From: Flavobacterium sp. UBA7665
GTDB lineage: Bacteria; Bacteroidota; Bacteroidia; Flavobacteriales; Flavobacteriaceae
Length of the DNA: 64,000 nt
Assembly (NCBI GenBank): GCA_002483285.1
Contig: DLHP01000016.1
Span: 1-64,000, forward strand
Reading direction: 5' to 3'
Below the pieces are notes generated by a model, which worked only from the letters and a program-made list of their open reading frames with translations, ran no database searches and was not told the origin of the DNA. Both the position numbers and the translations under genes were made by a program. Below, in pieces: positions 36,870 to 45,247 of this stretch (position 1 is the stretch's first letter; each line of letters begins with the position of its first letter).

Positions 36870-36897
36870 AATCCCGAACCATTCGGGATTTTTTTTT
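36870..36897 (+). terminator. Rho-independent terminator of sucC
   Basis: AATCCCGAA-CCA-TTCGGGATT, nine-base perfect stem with a three-base loop, followed by seven T residues. Confidence 0.85.
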
Positions 36898-36943
36898 GAT
36901 GCTAACTGTAAAAACATACTATATTTAAAAAATTTAAAAACCA

Positions 36944-38305
36944 ATGAGCGCAACGCAGTTTTCAACCCGACGGATTGACGGCCTCATCATTTTGATGTCG
37001 CTCCTGGCGATGTTGGCAGTCATCAATTTACCGTTTAAAACCAAGCCTTTGGGAGACAAGATTTTCCATAGGGAAACCAAGAGCCTGGCGTTGTACCTAA
37101 AAGGAGAAGCGCCTTCGGAAGAAGTAGTGGTGACGCGTGCCCCGGGGCCGGTTTTGTTTTATTTACCGGCTTATATGATGGCACCGGCTGACGCAACCGA
37201 TCAGGGAATATGGCGGTACGCGACCATTTTTAGTTTTGTCATCGCTACGGTAAGCCTGTTGTTGATTTTTAGGATTGCCAACCGTTTTTTTTCGAAAGAA
37301 GTGGGCCTGCTTACCATTTTCTTCTTCCTGGTTTTGCCCATTCACAATTATTACAGCCTGGGCATTTTGGCCGAGATTCCTGCGTTCTTTTCGTTGACGC
37401 TCGCACTGTATGGCTGGTCGTTGGTGCTTGATGCGCCCAATAGAAAGAACGGTTGGGTTTTACTCGGGTTCGGGCTTTGTTTTCTCGTATTGAACCGGCC
37501 CAATGCCATGTTGCTGCTGCTGCTTGGGTTTGCGGTAGCTGGCTACGCCTATTTCAAGGAGAAGGCTTTTTTTGAACGTTATGGTAAACCGATGATTGTT
37601 GTATTGGGTTGTTCGTTGCTGACAGTTTTCGCAGTGCTTTTTGGAGCCAAGAAAATTACGGCGCAGAAAGCCAAATTTGACCAGGAAAATTATTTCCTGT
37701 ACATCGCCCACCAAGGTCGGTTTCAGTTTCGAGAAGAACCCACCGATTTTCGTTTTTGGGGCGCCGATTCAAGACAAGGTAGCAAAGACTACCAGAACTG
37801 GGTCGAGAATGAAGACCACTTGATACAAGTCATGCAAAAGACCCGGCAGTCAGACAAAACCGTTTATTGGCAATTTGTAATCGACGATGCCAAGGCGCAT
37901 CCCTATTGGTTTGTACGACAATTTTTTGTCAAATGTCTGTTTGGCAACATCAATATTCCCAATAGCGTAAAACCCGAAGTATTTGCGTTGGGACCACTTC
38001 GGGGCGCATTTGGTTATTGGCTCTTCACCTTTTTGATTAATTTAGTCAACCTCGTCGCGATGGTTGGCATGGTGCTTTTTTTCTATCGAGAGAAAAAACT
38101 GCTGCAGTATTGGATTTTTTGGGGCATCCTGATTGCGTTGTTCCTTTTTCACGGATTGACCTACATGGAACCCCGTTACATATTTCCCGCCAAAGGCGTC
38201 ATTTATATATTGGGTGCCGCTGGCTTTTCCACTATCCCGTTCGTTAAGCGTTGGTTAGCGCGCGCTTCGCGATGGTTTTTTGGCGCGCCAAAAGCTGTAA
38301 GCTAG
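36944..38305 (+). CDS. GT-C type membrane glycosyltransferase-like protein
   Basis: The 453-residue protein has about ten membrane segments in the first 240 residues and again in the last 120, separated by a soluble region (about 245-335). The pattern, with REPGP-like acidic loop sequence VVVTRAPGPVLFYLP and a motif EIPAFFSLTLALYGW within the membrane, is that of GT-C (ArnT/GT39/GT83-like) glycosyltransferases that use lipid-linked sugars. I cannot find a clear DxD motif. It has no close partner gene. The name is therefore tentative. Confidence 0.65.
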   Translation: MSATQFSTRRIDGLIILMSLLAMLAVINLPFKTKPLGDKIFHRETKSLALYLKGEAPSEEVVVTRAPGPVLFYLPAYMMAPADATDQGIWRYATIFSFVIATVSLLLIFRIANRFFSKEVGLLTIFFFLVLPIHNYYSLGILAEIPAFFSLTLALYGWSLVLDAPNRKNGWVLLGFGLCFLVLNRPNAMLLLLLGFAVAGYAYFKEKAFFERYGKPMIVVLGCSLLTVFAVLFGAKKITAQKAKFDQENYFLYIAHQGRFQFREEPTDFRFWGADSRQGSKDYQNWVENEDHLIQVMQKTRQSDKTVYWQFVIDDAKAHPYWFVRQFFVKCLFGNINIPNSVKPEVFALGPLRGAFGYWLFTFLINLVNLVAMVGMVLFFYREKKLLQYWIFWGILIALFLFHGLTYMEPRYIFPAKGVIYILGAAGFSTIPFVKRWLARASRWFFGAPKAVS

Positions 38306-38385
38306 AAAACTTCACCGGTTTATCTTGTACGGCAGAACATCTATCGTTATGGAACTAATATTAAAAAAGTAAATCCAGATTCGCC

Positions 38386-38853
38386 TCAGGATTTTTTATT
38401 CTTACCATTCTTGAACTGTACTTTTTCTACTACTTGGATTTTCGCCGGTTTTTTGTCGCGCGACTTTGGATTAGAAGCAGATTTCCCGCCATCTCGTGTC
38501 TTCTTGAAATCGGGTTTGGGTTTGGTATTGGATGTTGGACCATTCTTGGTGTTCATGTCCTTTGGAAATTTCTCGGCCCTAGCCGGAATCTCTGCCTTGT
38601 GTTTGGCCAACACCTCATTGGGGTTTTTTGGGTCTTCTTTTGTGCCGCGCAAATGGATCACGAGCCCGTTGAGGAAATTACGTAATACCTGATCGCCACA
38701 TTCCATATAATTGGGGTGGTCCTGGCTACGGAAAATGTTCCCGATTTCGCCTTTAGACATCCTGAAATCTACGAGTTCCAGGATTTCAACAATTTGGTCG
38801 TCGCGCAGCATGAGGGCGACGCGGAGTTTTTTGAATATGTCGTTGTTGTTCAT
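38386..38853 (-). CDS. DUF1456 (YehS) family protein
   Basis: The 155-residue protein contains two copies of the DUF1456 helical motif (NDIFKKLRVALMLRDDQIVEILELVDF and the later EVGD-like part MECGDQVLRNFLNGLVIHLRG). The tail (about 95-155) is very rich in lysine and charged, with KPDFKKTRDGG and KNGKNKKS, which may bind nucleic acid. The family has no known biochemical role. It is likely cytoplasmic. Its start lies 87 bases from the stop codon of the upstream esterase on the same strand. Confidence 0.85.
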   Translation of the reverse strand: MNNNDIFKKLRVALMLRDDQIVEILELVDFRMSKGEIGNIFRSQDHPNYMECGDQVLRNFLNGLVIHLRGTKEDPKNPNEVLAKHKAEIPARAEKFPKDMNTKNGPTSNTKPKPDFKKTRDGGKSASNPKSRDKKPAKIQVVEKVQFKNGKNKKS

Positions 38854-38895
38854 AGGTTTCAGGGTTTAAAGGTTCAGGGTACAGGGAAGATCATG

Positions 38896-38929
38896 CAGGG
38901 TGTGGTTTACCTAAAAACCTTGCACCCTG
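38896..38929 (-). terminator. Imperfect hairpin downstream of the esterase
   Basis: CAGGGTG pairs with CACCCTG, and inside this GGTTT pairs with AAACC, giving a two-part stem just beyond the esterase stop codon. A strong T run is missing, so this may be a weak terminator or a repeat remnant. Confidence 0.35.
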
Positions 38930-38940
38930 AGCCTTGCACC

Positions 38941-39750
38941 TTAATCGAGCCAAAGATACGCATTTACAAATCCATCGCGCCAGGTTTTTTCATAGTGTTT
39001 GCCACCTTTGACGATGACTTTTTTGTTGCGCATTTTGCAGGCGCAGCGCTTGGTGTTGACGATTTGCTCGATTTTATTTAGATCGGTGATCATATCATCG
39101 TCGCCTTCGCTGTCACCGCACAGGAAATAGATTTTGGATTTGAGTTGGCTTTGGTTTTGCGTGAGATCGACAATTTCCTGGCGGTTGAACCAGAATGCGG
39201 GCGAGAATACACCGGCTTTCCCAAAAGTTTCGGGATATTTTAAAATGGCGTAGAACGACACCAATCCGCCGAGCGAGCTGCCCCAAATGGTGGTGTTTTT
39301 GGCATTGGATTTCGTCCGGTACTTGCCGTCGATTTCGGGCTTCAAAGTTTTAACGATAAAGTCCAGGTACGCATCGGAATGACCGCCGCCGTATTTGGCA
39401 TTTTTGTATGGCGTGAGCTCGTCCATGCGTTTGTCGCCGCCGTGTTCAATGCCTACTACAATGACTTGCGCACCCAGGCTATCGAGTTTTTCATCGACGT
39501 TCCATTCACCCACATAAGAGGTTTTGGCATCGAAGAGATTCTGCGCATCGTGCATGTAAATCACCGGATATTTTTTAGTGGATGCCGCGTAACCTTTGGG
39601 CAGGTACAGCCAGATTTTCTTAGTGGCCTGCAACTGCGGCGCATCGATGGTAAAGGTGGATACTTGCGGTGAAGCGGTGTGTTCCTGCGACTGCGCGGTC
39701 ATTAAGAAAAAGAAACACAGCAGTGAAAGAAATGGTTTGGGGGAATTCAT
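38941..39750 (-). CDS. Esterase family protein (alpha/beta hydrolase), secreted
   Basis: A 269-residue esterase D-type enzyme with signal peptide (ending MTAQSQ) and core motifs KKIWLYLPKGY, YMHDAQNLFD, the nucleophile GSSLGG, and the final His in KHYEKTW. It is a paralogue of the enzyme at 8774-10147 but has no starch-binding-like N-terminus and no T9SS domain, so it may stay in the periplasm. The two differ most in their terminal modules. Gene 39864 is upstream on the same strand, about 110 bases away. Confidence 0.88.
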   Translation of the reverse strand: MNSPKPFLSLLCFFFLMTAQSQEHTASPQVSTFTIDAPQLQATKKIWLYLPKGYAASTKKYPVIYMHDAQNLFDAKTSYVGEWNVDEKLDSLGAQVIVVGIEHGGDKRMDELTPYKNAKYGGGHSDAYLDFIVKTLKPEIDGKYRTKSNAKNTTIWGSSLGGLVSFYAILKYPETFGKAGVFSPAFWFNRQEIVDLTQNQSQLKSKIYFLCGDSEGDDDMITDLNKIEQIVNTKRCACKMRNKKVIVKGGKHYEKTWRDGFVNAYLWLD

Positions 39751-39863
39751 ATTTTGATTTCGGATATTTCCGATAAAAATACGAATTTGGCTCGTAACAA
39801 CACCTAACGTTCTAAGTTAACGAATAGGCTGCGAACCTAACCCGCTTTAGACAATTTTATACG

Positions 39864-41282
39864 CTAGTTCACAATCACCTTGTTTCTGGAAACGGTTTTT
39901 CCTGCGCGAAGCAAAGTCATCCAATAGCAGCCACTAGTGATATCCAAAAGGATTTGGGTTTCGTTGGCAGGTGCGAAATTGAGATGAGCGAGGTTTCTTC
40001 CGTTAAGATCATAAACGTCTATCTCATCGAATTCTGTCGGGGAGGATAGGTTCAACAGACCATCGGTCGGATTCGGATACAGTACCGCTGTATTTTTTTC
40101 AAGTGCGTTTACCGCAAGAGGCGCATCAATCATCCACAACTCGGCGCCGTTCTGTCCTACTGCAGCACCGTTGTTGGCATTCAAATACAGTTTGCCATTG
40201 TATACTATCATGAACGTAATATTGGGATCAATTACTGTGGGGGTAATTTCTCCGGTCAACACAGCTGTATTGCCATTGTACGACCAAACTTCGTAACCAT
40301 GGGTTCCGTCATTGGCCACAAAGTAAAGTTTGTTGTTGTATACGGTCACAGAACTTGGATTCGAAGAGGCCGCACCCGGATTGATATCGGCTGCGATTGT
40401 GGGTGCCGAAACCCCATCGTATTTCCAGAGTTCATATCCGGTAGTCGCTACGGTTGACTCGTTTGAGAAATAGACCGTACCGTTTAGAACCGCGAGGATT
40501 GGCCCGGTGATATTGGGTTCTGTATGGAGGCTTAGCCCGTCAAAGTTTAGGAATTGTACGGCCGAAAGACTGGTGTTGTAAGACCGCAGGTACATTTTTT
40601 CGTTGTAGACGTATAGGTACGACGGTGCGAGAAGGTCGGTAAAAACCTGCGTGGGTGCCTGAACGCCGTCGTATTCCCAGATTTTTGCCGCTGCCGAAGA
40701 ATCCTTCGCGCTGAAATACAGCTTCCCATTGTATTGACAGAAATGGCTGGCTAGCGAAGACGAACTTCCAACAAACAGATCAAGCAACATCGTTGGAGGA
40801 TTGGTACCGTCGTATTGCCAGATTTCGCCACCATTGCTGCCATCGTTGGCGTAGAAGTACAATTTGTTGTTGAAAACGGTGAACTTTTCGGGAAACGAGT
40901 TCGCGCTGCCGGGCCGAATATCCATTACCATCGCAGGCGGATTGATACCGTCATAGTTCCACAATTCATAACCGTTTGTGCCATTGGTTGCCGTGAAATA
41001 AATTTTGTCATTGAAAACAATCGGATCGGGTTCGAATGACGAAGAGTTAAACCCGGGGTAGATATCGGCTACCCTGATCGGAGTGTTGGTTCCGTCAAAG
41101 CGCGTCAACTCCGATCCGAAGCCGCTGAAATAAGCAGAAAAATACATGCTGCCATTAAACAGCACCGGGTTGGCAGGTACAGAACTGTTTTGTCCGGGAT
41201 AGATGTCGTAGGCTAACTGTGGCGCCTGGGAAAAACAAAATGACGCCGTCAACATAGAAATTAAAAAGGTAATTTTCTTCAT
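39864..41282 (-). CDS. T9SS-secreted ELWxxDGT-repeat protein
   Basis: The 472-residue protein has a signal peptide (KKITFLISMLTASFCFSQ) and about seven ELWxxDGT-type repeats, recognisable as SELTRFDG, NGYELWNYDG, GGEIWQYDG, AKIWEYDG, TGYELWKYDG and HGYEVWSYNG, each with NNKLYF or a variant. Such repeats form beta-propellers. The last 80 residues are a T9SS sorting domain (TAVLYPNPTDGLLNLS ... SRNKVIVN). The start at 41282 is preferred because it leaves a good signal peptide. No ligand is known. Confidence 0.9.
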   Translation of the reverse strand: MKKITFLISMLTASFCFSQAPQLAYDIYPGQNSSVPANPVLFNGSMYFSAYFSGFGSELTRFDGTNTPIRVADIYPGFNSSSFEPDPIVFNDKIYFTATNGTNGYELWNYDGINPPAMVMDIRPGSANSFPEKFTVFNNKLYFYANDGSNGGEIWQYDGTNPPTMLLDLFVGSSSSLASHFCQYNGKLYFSAKDSSAAAKIWEYDGVQAPTQVFTDLLAPSYLYVYNEKMYLRSYNTSLSAVQFLNFDGLSLHTEPNITGPILAVLNGTVYFSNESTVATTGYELWKYDGVSAPTIAADINPGAASSNPSSVTVYNNKLYFVANDGTHGYEVWSYNGNTAVLTGEITPTVIDPNITFMIVYNGKLYLNANNGAAVGQNGAELWMIDAPLAVNALEKNTAVLYPNPTDGLLNLSSPTEFDEIDVYDLNGRNLAHLNFAPANETQILLDITSGCYWMTLLRAGKTVSRNKVIVN

Positions 41283-41387
41283 GATAAGTGGATTTATCAC
41301 AAAAGTAAGGCGGCTGTAAAAAATGGGAAATGGGTAGGATGCCCTATTTCAATAGAGGCTTGCAACGCTTTAATCTCCTCGTTCAAG

Positions 41388-43985
41388 CTACTTGAATTTT
41401 TCTTCAAGCGCTTTGAGTCGAATAAGCAGCCTGTCGTTTTGTTGCTTTAGTTCGTCATTTTCGGTTTTCAATTCTTGAATTGCCTTGACCATTGGCGCTA
41501 GTAAGTCGTTGTATCTCACGCCATACATTCCGTCATCGCCTTTAGAGATGATGCCGTTGTTGGTTGCGCCAAACTGGTTTAAGGTTGCCTCTAATTCCTG
41601 GGCTATAAAACCATATTCTGTTTTTTTGGAGTCGTCGTTTTTACGGCTATACGAAACGGGACGGAGTTGGCTTATAAAGTCCAAACCTAAATTAGAGGAT
41701 TGAATGTTGTCTTTCCAACGGCGATCGGATGTGATGGTCCAGGCTACTTGGGTTGCGGCATAAGTTATTGCGGTGTTGCCGAGTCTCATTTGGTTGCTTC
41801 CTGTAGATGACGGTACGACTGCATTGGTGCCGATTCCGATATTGTTAACCCCGGATGTTAACCCGGTTAAGGCATTATAACCAAAGGCACAATTGCTTGT
41901 TCCCGCAAGCAGGCTAAAAAGAGAAGAGTTTCCGAATGCGGTATTGTAGTCACCGGTTGTGGCCTGCAAAGCATCATAACCAACAGCAGTATTGCCGCCA
42001 CTTATAATATTAGAGTCTAAGGCATTGGTTCCGATGGCTACATTTTGTGTCCCGGAGGTCAATGATAGCAGTGAATTGGTGCCTAGTGACGTATTGAATT
42101 GCGCAATAGAACCTGCGTGGGTATTGTTTCTTTTAAACATCACATCGGCGTTATTGGTAGATCCTAAAAAGTTTGTTGCGGCATTCACGTTATTTCCGGT
42201 GAGCGACCATGAAAAGGTATTGGCATTCTGCCAGGTCCCCACGCCGTTGGCATCCGAGCGTAAGACATGTCCGTTTGCTTGGGTTCCGTCTTCAATTCGG
42301 ATGGCGCCCGAGGTGGGTTTGGCAATATGAAGCTTTGTTGAAGGCGCATTGGTGCCAAAACCCACATCGCCGCTATTAGGAGGCACAACAATAGCGTGAT
42401 TTAAAGCACCTCCGGAGGCAGAAAAGATACCGCCAGTTTTTGTCCCGAGAGGATCAGTTCCCTCAGAAGCCACTATGATTCCGATATTAGAACTGGCATT
42501 TCCCCTAAAAACCCCAGCGACATATTGATCGGTATAAACATCAAACGCAGATCCATAATTCACCAGCGGACCGTAACGGCCAATTTTGACTTGACCGGTG
42601 ATGTTGTTAATCCTCATCCTTTCAATATTGTTGGTTCCGAAAACAATGGCTTGGTCGTCGGTTGTTCCGATGAAATTTTCTGTACTGGCTATGGTTGTGG
42701 TTCCGTAGAGGGCAGGGAATGGCGGCGCAGTAATTCCGGTATTTCCATTTAAAGACCAGGAAATCGTATTTGGATTTCTCCAGGTCCCGACACCATTGGC
42801 ATCAGAACTTAGGACATTTCCGTTGGCTTGTGTCCCATCTTCGATTCTTATCGCGCCAGAAGTTGCATTCACAATGTGAAATTTAGCCAATGGATTGTTT
42901 GTGCCAATCCCTACTTCACCGTCGGCGTCGATACGCATTCTTTCGGGAATATTTGTAGCGAGTAATGCATTGGCAGTGGTGTTGGCAATGTTTGACGTGT
43001 GAAATGTCATTCCACCACTGCCTTGATCGGTGTTTATTATAGAAGGAAATCCATTCGGAGCCATTGCTCTTTGTCCTCCGTTATAATAGCAGTTAAAATA
43101 CAAACCAGGCCAATCGGCAACCATCGAAATCCCTTGTGATGCGGTTCCGCCACGAAAAAGAGCAGTGGTGTTTCCAGTCATGCCATTCACTTGAAATCGC
43201 GCTAAAGTGGGGGTGACAGTTCCGATACCTACACTGCCTCCGGGCACTATAGACATATCGGCGTTGGTGTTGACAGAAGCGCCGAACAGAATTTTTCCGG
43301 CACCAAAATTTTTAACTGCCATATCACCATCTAAAGCATCTAAAAAGAAACTTGCGGCTTTGCATGCGCCCAGTTGCGCATATTCAAAGGTCCTTCCTAA
43401 AGACAGATAAGCCAATTCGGCATTATTACCACTTAGTATTTGTAATCCTATTTCATTGTTGGGCGCAACGATGTCTAGTTTTTTGGTGGGATTGGCAGTT
43501 CCTATTCCGATATTTCCAGTGGTGCTTTTTATGCGAAATCGCTCGGTGTTATTGGTACCAATGACTACATCATTATTGTCTTTGGTGCCTACAAAGTTTT
43601 CTGTGGCTGCGATAGTTGAGGTTCCGTAGGTTAAGGGATTTGCGGGTGTTGAAATCCCGGTATTGCCATTTAGACTCCAATTGGGTAAGCCACTGATTGA
43701 CATCCATCTCGCACCATTCCAATAATAAAAACCACCAGCAACGTCATTGGGAGCAACACCAGAAGCAGCAATGTTATAGATCAATGTAGCGGTCGGCAAC
43801 GCGCCACCCGCCGGATTTACAACAGTTGTAATATCTAAAGCATCAGTCAGTTGCACCCTCGGAATTAAAACACCATTGTTGGTTGACGTGATATCGAGTG
43901 CTGCATTGGGCGTAGTGGTATTGAGGCCAACTTGTGCAAAGGACAGGACGGGAAAAAGAAGCAAAAGCAACAGCTGGTTTTTCAT
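41388..43985 (-). CDS. Tail-fibre-like protein with S74 intramolecular chaperone domain
   Basis: An 865-residue secreted protein. After the signal peptide come modules with NWSLNGNTGISTPANP and IGTxNTERFRI patterns, present twice in full and once shortened. YadA-like head repeats follow (SGTQNVAIGTNALDS, NTAVGYDAL, NTAFGNSSL, NCAFGYNAL). Residues 753-865 form an S74 (endosialidase-type) chaperone domain; Ser753 and Lys758 in SDRRWKDNI are the expected self-cleavage pair. A coiled coil of about 35 residues (ELKTENDELKQQNDRLL) ends the protein. This design drives trimer assembly and then cleaves itself. No phage genes are nearby. Confidence 0.92.
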   Translation of the reverse strand: MKNQLLLLLLFPVLSFAQVGLNTTTPNAALDITSTNNGVLIPRVQLTDALDITTVVNPAGGALPTATLIYNIAASGVAPNDVAGGFYYWNGARWMSISGLPNWSLNGNTGISTPANPLTYGTSTIAATENFVGTKDNNDVVIGTNNTERFRIKSTTGNIGIGTANPTKKLDIVAPNNEIGLQILSGNNAELAYLSLGRTFEYAQLGACKAASFFLDALDGDMAVKNFGAGKILFGASVNTNADMSIVPGGSVGIGTVTPTLARFQVNGMTGNTTALFRGGTASQGISMVADWPGLYFNCYYNGGQRAMAPNGFPSIINTDQGSGGMTFHTSNIANTTANALLATNIPERMRIDADGEVGIGTNNPLAKFHIVNATSGAIRIEDGTQANGNVLSSDANGVGTWRNPNTISWSLNGNTGITAPPFPALYGTTTIASTENFIGTTDDQAIVFGTNNIERMRINNITGQVKIGRYGPLVNYGSAFDVYTDQYVAGVFRGNASSNIGIIVASEGTDPLGTKTGGIFSASGGALNHAIVVPPNSGDVGFGTNAPSTKLHIAKPTSGAIRIEDGTQANGHVLRSDANGVGTWQNANTFSWSLTGNNVNAATNFLGSTNNADVMFKRNNTHAGSIAQFNTSLGTNSLLSLTSGTQNVAIGTNALDSNIISGGNTAVGYDALQATTGDYNTAFGNSSLFSLLAGTSNCAFGYNALTGLTSGVNNIGIGTNAVVPSSTGSNQMRLGNTAITYAATQVAWTITSDRRWKDNIQSSNLGLDFISQLRPVSYSRKNDDSKKTEYGFIAQELEATLNQFGATNNGIISKGDDGMYGVRYNDLLAPMVKAIQELKTENDELKQQNDRLLIRLKALEEKFK

Positions 43986-43986
43986 G

Positions 43987-44145
43987 CTATTTTTTTTTAA
44001 ACGTAGTTTTCTTGATTAATTTGTTTTGATGGACAATGTTGAGCTCGTAATCGCCTTTGTCCATTTGGTTGACATTGATGATGATTTTTTGCGAAGGCAA
44101 GGCCTCAATTTTTGATTCGTATTTTATTTTTTTCTGGGGCATCAT
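43987..44145 (-). CDS. Small 52-residue protein resembling a detached C-terminal tail
   Basis: A short reading frame on the minus strand starting MMPQKKIKYESKIEALPSQK and ending NKLIKKTTFKKK. It lies 11 bases after the stop of the gene at 44157 and 1 base before the tail-fibre gene start, so all three fit one operon. It has no signal peptide. The ending resembles the last beta-hairpin of T9SS-type or related C-terminal domains (GDYELNIVHQNKLIKKT), so it may be a remnant or a small partner protein. I do not recognise a family. Confidence 0.45.
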   Translation of the reverse strand: MMPQKKIKYESKIEALPSQKIIINVNQMDKGDYELNIVHQNKLIKKTTFKKK

Positions 44146-44156
44146 TAGCAAACGAA

Positions 44157-45110
44157 TTAGAAAAGAGTCATTAAGATGGTCACCGAGTGGCCGCTGTCGC
44201 CACCATTCTGCGGCGGGTTGGTGTAAGGGGTAAAGTTCATTATCTTGTTCCTATCAGCGCCGGTAAAGCCAGGAATGTTGGGCAAGCTATTGGTCATTCT
44301 GACCATAGGCGTGGTGGGACTCAATTGGATGCTGGGATAATAGGTGGCAAAATCGTTCATCTTATGCGCCGTTTTCAAATTAGAAGTCGATGCAAAACCG
44401 GTGCGGTGCTGAGCCACCGCAGACAGGCCGGTGACAAACGTTACAGTAACCCCCGCGGTGCGTTCGCGATTAACTATGGCTTCTTGGTAAGGCTGTGTAT
44501 AAGATTGATCAAAAACATACGGGCTCACACAACTGGGCAGGCTGGAATCACTCGCGCTGAACCGGTTAAAGACTACGGCTTCCAGTCGATTAATCATGCT
44601 CAGGTCTACATCGTTCTGAGTGACGACATTACAGATTGTTGTGCCTCCGCCTGGTCTGTTCTCGAACATTTTTAACCTCACCGACCCAAATATTTTGCGG
44701 CAATCATTGTTGTGGACATTCGTTTTAAAACCTTGAAACTGTACCCGCATAAAGGTCGCGACTTCGGCCTTGATCGTCAACGCGCAAACCGCATATAAGG
44801 TGAGGCTGGCACGGTTCCCATAAACCATCACTTCGTCATTGAATTCGTTACAGGTGTTGATGTAGGCCACATAACCCGGTTGTACCTTAACCGAGATTGT
44901 CTTGTAACCCGGTGTGTTGGGAATGGGCAAATTGATGGTGTTGTTGGCGCCGGTAACGGTTGTTACGGTGCCACCATAATTGGCTTGGGTGTAGATTTCA
45001 ACCCACGGATCCACACAGGTCGTTGTGTTGGATTTAATTTCGGGATTGGTTTTGGCAAACGTGCTTAAAAAGCAAAGCAATAGCGCAGAAAGGAGTACTG
45101 ATTTTTTCAT
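44157..45110 (-). CDS. Secreted protein with possible beta/gamma-crystallin-like domain
   Basis: The 317-residue protein has a signal peptide (KKSVLLSALLLCFLSTFA). Residues about 35-100 read VEIYTQANYGGTVTTVTG and KTISVKVQPGYVAYINTCN, which resembles a beta/gamma-crystallin motif (Y-x-x-x-x-Y-G-G and a later S-x-x-V). The rest, with several cysteines (NNDCRKIFG, CVSPYVFD), is unrecognised. It is first in a probable operon with the 52-residue gene and the tail-fibre gene. The promoter and upstream motifs at 45135-45214 belong to it. The crystallin match is a pattern judgement only. Confidence 0.6.
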   Translation of the reverse strand: MKKSVLLSALLLCFLSTFAKTNPEIKSNTTTCVDPWVEIYTQANYGGTVTTVTGANNTINLPIPNTPGYKTISVKVQPGYVAYINTCNEFNDEVMVYGNRASLTLYAVCALTIKAEVATFMRVQFQGFKTNVHNNDCRKIFGSVRLKMFENRPGGGTTICNVVTQNDVDLSMINRLEAVVFNRFSASDSSLPSCVSPYVFDQSYTQPYQEAIVNRERTAGVTVTFVTGLSAVAQHRTGFASTSNLKTAHKMNDFATYYPSIQLSPTTPMVRMTNSLPNIPGFTGADRNKIMNFTPYTNPPQNGGDSGHSVTILMTLF

Positions 45111-45134
45111 AATGTGATTGTTAGTTTGGTTGAA

Positions 45135-45162
45135 CAAAGCAAATCTCCAACAAACACTTCAA
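45135..45162 (-). promoter_or_regulatory. Predicted promoter of the tail-fibre operon
   Basis: On the minus strand, TTG (45160-45162), a 17-base spacer and TTGCTTTG (45135-45142), one mismatch to TANNTTTG. It lies 24 bases upstream of the start codon at 45110. Confidence 0.45.
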
Positions 45163-45177
45163 TACCACTATGAATCC

Positions 45178-45214
45178 TGTAACAATTGCTATGAGTGATG
45201 TAACAAGCTGTTAC
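45178..45214 (-). promoter_or_regulatory. Paired TGTAACA sites upstream of the tail-fibre operon promoter
   Basis: TGTAACA at 45178-45184 and 45199-45205 are direct repeats 21 bases apart, two helical turns; the second is extended to the inverted repeat GTAACA-AGC-TGTTAC (45200-45214). They lie 16 and 37 bases beyond the -33 element, where an AraC-type activator would bind. The same TGTAACA word occurs in the 5' region of the hybrid kinase gene. Confidence 0.5.
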
Positions 45215-45247
45215 GGCTCAATAAAATCAAGGGTTACGGGAATAAAT

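Noticed and set aside
41388..43985. Tail-fibre-like gene as evidence of a prophage
   Set aside because: No capsid, terminase, portal, integrase or lysis gene lies nearby, and the protein has a secretion signal; it is better read as a bacterial surface protein.
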